DNA from: Dicyema japonicum
Taxonomy: Eukaryota; Dicyemida; Rhombozoa; Dicyemidae
Direction of reading: 5' to 3'
Assembly (NCBI GenBank): GCA_011109175.1
Contig: RDEW01000056.1
Location: forward strand, 1 to 64,000
DNA: 64,000 bases
The first letter of the stretch is position 1. Each line of letters begins with the position of its first letter. The notes under the pieces are model-generated. The model saw only the letters and a program-made list of their open reading frames with translations, searched no databases and had not been told where the DNA came from. This document shows positions 57,880 through 64,000 of the stretch, piece by piece. The translations under genes and the position numbers were made by a program.

Positions 57880-58598
57880 ATGTCTAGTACTTCTAGTAGA
57901 GAGGAACACAGAATTCGAGCAAAGCTCTGTGAACGCGCAGATTGTTATGAGCAGATGGTAGAGGAAGTGAAGAAGATGTATGAATGTGACCCAACAACAC
58001 AGCTAACTTCCGTTGAAAGGAATCTATTCTCTGCGGCATTCAAGAATGTTGTTGGCGCTCGCAGATTTGCTCACCGAGCCCTGGCCGATCACAAGCCTGA
58101 TATGGGGGAGAACGAAGAATTTTCTAAATCAGTTAACCAGTCAATCCGGGAGGCTCAGGGGCGGGAGATAATCTCTCTCTGTGACGAAGTAATCGGCATA
58201 GTGAAGCAACTACTCTTGAATCCCTCACTTTCCACGGAGTCTAAGGTTTTCTACTATAAAATGTGTGGGGACTACAACCGCTACAAGGCGGAGATCGATC
58301 CTCCAAATAAAGCAGGTCACTGGGGGACTTATTTTCAGAAATTATAGAAACCGCCGACGAGGCATATAGAACAGCATTGGAGAATTCTGCGGTATTGCCA
58401 CGTGGTTGTCTCATAAAGATGGGATTCCTGTTGAATTATTCTGTGTTTCTGTATGAAATGTGTGCAAAATCTGGAGAGGCTATATCCGTGGCGAACCAGG
58501 CCTTGCAAGAGTTAGGGGCCGGACAGTTTGAGGAGACTGATGAACTGAATTTGATAACTCAACTTTTTCATGACAATTTATCAGTACACGTGGGGTAA
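57880..58598 (+). CDS. 14-3-3 family phosphoserine-binding adaptor
   Basis: 14-3-3 proteins dimerise and bind phosphorylated Ser/Thr partners in the cytosol. Exons 57880-58315 and 58339-58598 are joined across a 23-nt intron and give 231 residues. Conserved parts: ERNLFSAAFKNVVGARRFAHR (Lys and Arg of the phosphate pocket), VFYYKMCGDYNRYKAEI (Arg-Tyr pair of the pocket), ADEAYRTAL, FLLNYSVFLYEM and LITQLFHDNLSVHVG (pocket Asn residues). All ligand-contact residues I can place are present. It is shorter than the usual 245-255 because the variable acidic C-terminal tail is absent. The frame is intact, so it is likely functional. Isoform not assigned. Confidence 0.93.
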
Positions 58599-59064
58599 TT
58601 TGTAGTTGTGGAAATCTGGGAATGCTGAGGAGTAGTAGTTAAATTCTTTTATGTTTTATTACTGGCTTTGTTTGGCTTATCACTATTGGTGGATGATTTG
58701 GTACTTTTTGTTAGTTTATGTTGTAAGGGGGTTTTGTAGATTCTGTTAATTCTATATGAGTAGTTGAACTGATTTGTGTTAGATCGTGGCATTTTAGCGG
58801 ATATTTTTAAGGAAGTGTCATTTATTGGTAGAGGTGGGTTTTGGAACCATATAACGTTTTGGTGGGTTGAATTATAGCTTTTTAAGGACTTGTTTTAGTT
58901 CATGAGTGAATAATTAGTGAAGAATAAGATCATTTAATAATCTTTAATCTACGTAATGGTTTGTAATACTTAGGTTTTATATTGAAAAGAGATATTACAA
59001 TTTTATTGACTTATTGCATAATTGACACACACTATTTTGTTTACACGAGAGCCATTCGAAGAAT
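58599..59064. other. Downstream of 14-3-3, nothing recognised
   Basis: AT- and T-rich, with no supported gene. Confidence 0.4.
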
Positions 59065-59310
59065 CGGTGATAATTATTATTACCCCAGGATCACTGGGTC
59101 GAAGAGAAAGAAATAAAAGTTCGTGATAACAAAATACTACATCGGCTCCTAATTAACCAATCACAAAACATACCTGCCTCGTCTATGATGTGGGCACCAC
59201 CATTCTATGCCGACATAACTGGATGATGTAAAAGATTACCTCTATTCATTTGGAACCTCTCCGGGTTGGTAGTAAATCAAATGTTTGAATGTTCTGAATT
59301 AGCACACTGT
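59065..59310 (-). repeat. Family A LINE 3' terminus plus shared repeat
   Basis: attattattaccccaggatc at the left is the complement of the family A 3' end (ggatcact...cagtaataataat), as at 13560 and 44030. It continues into the segment matching 12238-12428. No coding part. Confidence 0.6.
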
Positions 59311-60240
59311 TCTTCTACAATGCCAAGACTGATTGATTTATGGGAGCGACCGAATTGCATCATACTTAATAGTTGGTGGTTTCCTACGAGTAAATGAGAC
59401 TAGGATTACATAACTAACAATAAATATGACATTATTGCTAGTATTATGAGTACTTACTGTTTTTTACATGTGTGCATAATAATGAACACTGACAATAGGG
59501 ATGACAATTCTGTAAGTGGTTACTCTTACATCACATTCTATTAAGGGTCATCCTATACTCTGTGGAAAAAAAGAAAATCGTTTGGAATCTTTGATCATTT
59601 GACATTCACATTGTATGAAATGTCACAGTAGAATTCATCTCATTCATTGATAAGTCCAAATGGTGGGTCTTGTTCACAGTACAGCTTATAATGATGTTAG
59701 TAACGAGGTTGCAAGGGAATATCTTGATGTTTCTCAATAATTCTTAAATAGCTCAATTAGGAAATGTTAAAGAATTTGTGCGGTTATATATTTTGATTGT
59801 AAAATAATTTAACCAAATAGACAAGCATGCTTACCTTTTATTAGATAATATTTAAAATCCCGGACGGAACCACTCTCTTCCCATGGGAAAGTAGTAAATA
59901 GCCTCTCTTCATCCAACCTTGCCACGACTAACCCAGGTTCTGCTTCCGAAAAGGCTGAAATCCTAAAGTTAAAGAACTGTCTTGGTGGAAGTTCATTTTT
60001 GAACCAGTCGCCGTGAAAACATCAGTAATCATAGGAAACAGGACACTGGTCCTGCTAAACATCGGCTCGCTCATCGCCAGGAAAAAATGATAGGAGAGTA
60101 AAAAGCTGGCTCATTGAGCGCATTTCCTTGCAAATCGTCAGGGGAAATGCGTTCTCAATCATGAGAGCAGCCAGCAGTTGTTAACTGTTAGTTTTTGAGT
60201 TAAATAAAATTGATTTATTAAACAAATGTTTGAATTTTAG
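59311..60240. other. Intergenic, nothing recognised
   Basis: No supported frame, repeat or RNA gene. AT-rich; slightly more GC toward 60000-60200, possibly the 5' UTR of the LINE that follows. Confidence 0.4.
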
Positions 60241-63050
60241 GGTGGCGGCATGCGGTTCACCTGTTGTTGTGGTGGCGCCCGGTGCAAGTTTTGCACTAAA
60301 GAGAACCGTTTGAACTTCTCCACCCCTTTACGTCCTTTGGATGGATGGCCTACCAATTTCAATTTGCTATTCCAGGCTGGTGACATCAAGCCTAACCCGT
60401 GTCCTGATTCCACGCTGGTCATTCTGCAACTCAATGTCAATGGAATCCGTAATAAAGTGCTGGAGCTACGTTCCCTCTTCTCCCGTTTGAAAATGGACAT
60501 TGCCATTATTCAGGAGTCTAACTCTCCAGGTCAGCCGCCACCCCACGCTTCCCTGGCTACAATATACTCCGAAAGGACCGGACAAGAAGTCTCGGTGGAG
60601 GATTATTGACGTTTGTTAGGGAGGGTCTTTTATTCACCGATATCACCCCGTTTGTATCTTTTCTTTGCGAAAGAGACCCTATTCTGGAACAAATCTCTAT
60701 TGAAGTTCCTTTCTCACCCTAAAGACGTTTTACACTATGTAATATTTATATTCCACCTCAAGTTCGTCGACTTCCCTTATCCGAAAGTATGTTCCAAACT
60801 TATTGAAACTTTTTGAACTGAAAGATCTGATATTACTCGGCGACCTAAATGGCAAACATCCACTCTGTCTCCGGACACAATCAGCCGACAGTGTGGTTTC
60901 AGAGCGTCCAACATCCCCGGACCTGTCTCTCTCCATATATTTCATGGAATGTTTGTTATGGTTTCTCAAGCGACCATAACCCCATTGTGTTGAGACTTAG
61001 AAGGCCTATTTGTTCACTGTGTTGTTCTACAAAGTTCAAAAATTATTTGAAGGCTGACTGGCAAGGTTTCAGAGCGTATGTGGACAATAGTCTCTTTGAC
61101 CTTACTATGGATAATTGTACAGTAGAGAAGACGGCCAAGATTCTGTCTGCTATCATTTTGAAAGCTGATAAACTATTTATACCTGTCGCCTCTTACAAGA
61201 AGTTCAATCCAAGATTATCATCGCAAATTGTGTCACTTATCAAGAAACGAGATGCGCTGAAGAGAAACAGAACGCAGTCCGATAACTCCTTTTACTCTAT
61301 ACTTTTACTGAATAACAAATTATCTGAACTAATAACAGACTCAAATGGAACTGTCTAGTTGGACGACTATGTCACAAATACTCTTGTGCCACATTTTGGA
61401 AAACGCTAAGAAGGATCAATAGCCTTATCAATGAGGAAGACTGCGGAACTGAAGTCGTTACCCGCAATGCTTCGGAACCCGCTCGCAAACTAGCAAACAA
61501 TATTATGAAGTACTACGTATCGATCAGCCATAAATTTTTTTTCTCGTTCTACACATGTTGAACGGCGCGGGCCGCAACAAAAACCGTATTCCATTTTCTT
61601 CACCTCCATGATGTTGACAAGGCTACTAAATTGCTACGTTCCACTCTTGCTTGTGGTCCCGACGGTATTTGCACTATTCATCTCAAACACCTTGGACCTC
61701 AGGCACGGCCAATACTATCAAGACTGTACAACAACGCTATCAACTACCATACGCTACCTAATATATGGAAGAATTCCCTGATTACGCCAATTCTAAAGCC
61801 TGGAAAACCAAAAGTTGTTCCCTCTTACCGTCTCAATAACTTGTGTTTCATCAAAAGTGCTGGAAAAACTTTTATTAATGCGTATATCTTCTGTTCTACA
61901 TCTACCAGAATTTCAACATGGTTTCAAAGCAGACCGTTCGTTTTTTTGGGTTCTATCTACCAGTTTATTACTGACGCCTTTAACATGAGAACACACTTAC
62001 GGTCTTAGTATCCATCGATATACAGAATGTCTTTGATTCTTATTCGAGGAAACTCCTAACGCAAAAGATTTTAAATTCGAGCTTACATCCGAACATCAAG
62101 CTATGGTTGGAAAATTTCTTAACTGGGCGACGCGGAAGGGTCCGGATTGAAAACCACTTCAAAATAAAGACTACTTCCCAATGGGGTCTCGCAAGGCTCT
62201 CCTTTATCTCATTTTCTTTTCAACCTATTTCTACATGACCTACCTACTACCAATGACCAGGACACTATGTTTTTATTTTATGCGGACGACCTAATTATCG
62301 ATGCAAGAGATAAATCTCCTTCCGTGGCTGTAGCAACCGTTCAGTCACATCTAAACCGGGCATGTGACTGGCTATCTGCAAAAATATTATGTGTGTCAGC
62401 ACCTAAATCCATGTTCATCATTTTCATTACTGATAGAAGATTTAAGGATGAACTCGAACTGTGTTTTTGAGATACTTCTATCCCTTCTACGCGGACCCAA
62501 AAGATCCTTGGGGTAGTTTTCGACTCTATGATGACCTTCTCGAGTCACGTGAAGGAGGTGCTTGTAAAGGGTCTTCGGAAATGGAACATTTTAAAAGCGA
62601 TCATAATGAAAAGCCCCTTCCCCCTTGCTGCTTGCGTCAAAAAGATCTACCAACTAGCCATTGTTCCTACTATTGAATATGCCTGCTCCGCCTAGAGATT
62701 TGCCATTCTCTCTTCGAGAATTGATCGTTTGAACTCTCTCAGGCGGAAAATTATGCACCACACTGACATATTCGTTTCTGAGGAGGCGACGTTGAAGAAT
62801 GGCCAGGGATTTTTATGTTTTTGCAAGGAACTGGGAAACTCATCCAAGGAAAAGGTGGCCCATGCAGAGGAATTTCGGTCGATTATAAAAAGTGCATGCC
62901 GATTGAATTCCTATGCAGAAGGAAGAGAAGGCGCATCCGGAATGTGGTTGGGTCATCAGAAGACCAGGCGAAGAGAGTTCGGATGTTGTTGGAAGGCTGG
63001 GATCACCTTAGTTTTGACCTATTATTCTTGGTGGTCTTAGAGTTAAATAA
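60241..63050 (+). mobile_element. Family A LINE, subfamily copy with damaged 2A
   Basis: The leader (60250 on) contains LNFSTPLRPLDGW and AGDIKPNPCP at 60376-60405, a 2A-like motif whose key Gly is Cys. The endonuclease follows: VILQLNVNGIRNKVLEL, MDIAIIQESN. After decay comes RT: LACGPDGICTIHLKHLGPQA, NSLITPILKPGKPKVVPS, FYADDLIIDARDK (62267). The 3' part is broken; a taaataaataaaa stretch at about 63040 may be its tail. Confidence 0.82.
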
Positions 63051-63059
63051 ATAAAAAAA

Positions 63060-63720
63060 ATAAAATTGAAAATGAGAGATCCACGTCTACATAACATTGA
63101 CCGACTTCATTCGGTCGGATTCACAACCAAGCCGAGACACTTTAAAACAGTGCTCTGCTCGATTGCCATACATAAAGCTTTTGACTCAGTCTCGAGGAAG
63201 ATTCTATCGAGAAAAATATTTCAATCGGAGATCCCAGGGAAGCTAAAGCTTTGGATTACCAAAGCTTCCTAAGTGGACGAAGGGTACGTGTTTGTTTCGG
63301 AGGTCTGAAATCAATATCACGGAGTCCCTCAAGGATTTCCTTTATCCCCTGCTCTGTTTAACCTCTTTCTAGCTGATCTCCCGACTCTTGAATCTGATAT
63401 TGATGTTCTACTTTCTTATGCGGATATATTGTGTTAGTTTCGCGAGATCTGGACATCCAGAAGGCCACAAAAAGAATACAAATAAACCTGGACAGGTTTA
63501 ATAGCCGGATAATTGAAAACCGGCTCGTGGTGAATGCAAAGAAATCGTCTACTTCACTATTTACCTCTGACAAAAGATTGGGAAGGAAGACAGTCACCTT
63601 GAAGTTAAACAAAGTCGGCATTCCTTTCAACATATGTCAAAGGTTCTTGGGTGTGACAATTGATATGCATCTCTGTTTGACACCACACGTAGAAAACATT
63701 CTATTGAAATGAGATAAGAA
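63060..63720 (+). mobile_element. Family A LINE RT fragment
   Basis: Pieces read IHKAFDSVSRKILSRKIFQS, then GVPQGFPLSPALFNLFLADL, LLSYAD and RFLGVTIDMHL, the palm and thumb of reverse transcriptase. The YADD motif is damaged (YADILC). Confidence 0.75.
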
Positions 63721-63799
63721 ATTGAACGTATTGAAAAAGTTTATCGGGAATATGAAGAGTGGTACTCACCTCGTCATTATGGATTTTCCACAATCCAAT

Positions 63800-64000
63800 C
63801 AAATCAAAAAAGTTCTATACCACATGAAAGAGACTGTTTCATTTTTCAACTATAAAAAAGCAAACTGGAATGAATATTCAAAATACATCGATCAAGCTCT
63901 ACTAAACTTTGACATGATATTCCCTCAATAGATGAAGCTATTGACTTTTTGAACAAAACTATTCTCATGGCACGGAGAGCATTATTCCGTGTTGATCATT
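63800..64000 (+). mobile_element. Family A LINE linker, continuing past the window
   Basis: NYKKANWNEYSKYIDQALLN, FPSIDEAIDFLNKTILMARR matches the pre-RT linker of other copies (NWKGFKEYVDN, AKKKYIP at 42 kb). Confidence 0.65.

Overview
This looks like a window from a small-intron metazoan, and my best guess is a dicyemid mesozoan. The strongest clue is the genes. About eight conserved animal genes can be read only if introns of roughly 18-33 nt with GT...AG ends are removed. Such introns lie in an AP-2 sigma subunit, SHQ1, MED7, MORN3, TGFBRAP1/VPS3, a 14-3-3 protein, a C-type-lectin membrane protein and two unrecognised genes. Introns this short are known as a hallmark of dicyemids. The genes use the standard code, and the gene set (lectin receptor, MORN3, Mediator) is animal. 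The DNA is AT-rich, and no rRNA, CRISPR or bacterial-style operon is visible.

Layout. 0-12 kb is mostly host sequence: the 3' end of a coiled-coil gene, a four-domain C-type lectin receptor (-), an unrecognised repetitive three-module gene (-) and AP2S1 (+). 12-18 kb is a nest of hAT, LINE and SINE remnants. 18-23.3 kb is host again: MORN3 (-), a short Tigger element, MED7 (+), an unrecognised gene (-) and SHQ1 (+). 23.3-38.9 kb is almost all transposons, including four copies of one LINE family (family B) and a foldback-like Tc1/mariner element whose inverted repeats are 21-bp tandem arrays. 39-41.9 kb holds a compact TGFBRAP1/VPS3 gene (-). 42-57.4 kb is again transposons: family A LINEs, hAT, a FLYWCH-bearing MULE, an RLE-type (R2-like) LINE with an inverted 5' half beside a broken tRNA-Leu, and more family B. 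57.9-58.6 kb is a 14-3-3 gene. 60.2-64 kb is family A LINE sequence.

For convenience I name four LINE groups. Family A is CR1/Jockey-like, has an APE endonuclease and YADD reverse transcriptase, and carries a 2A-like peptide just before the endonuclease. Family B is an APE-RT element ending in a TAA microsatellite. Family D is known here only from a C-terminal Cys/His segment. The fourth group is the RLE type. Almost all copies are truncated or frameshifted.

The host genes do not form one pathway. They cover endocytic adaptor (AP2S1), endosomal tethering (TGFBRAP1), H/ACA snoRNP assembly (SHQ1), transcription (MED7), cilium or sperm (MORN3), signalling (14-3-3) and cell-surface recognition (lectin). 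The most notable items are the 2A-bearing LINE leader, the foldback mariner with helically phased repeats, the very small introns (one follows an exon whose coding part is just ATG), and the three-module repetitive gene. All assignments are by reading translations by eye; no database search was run.
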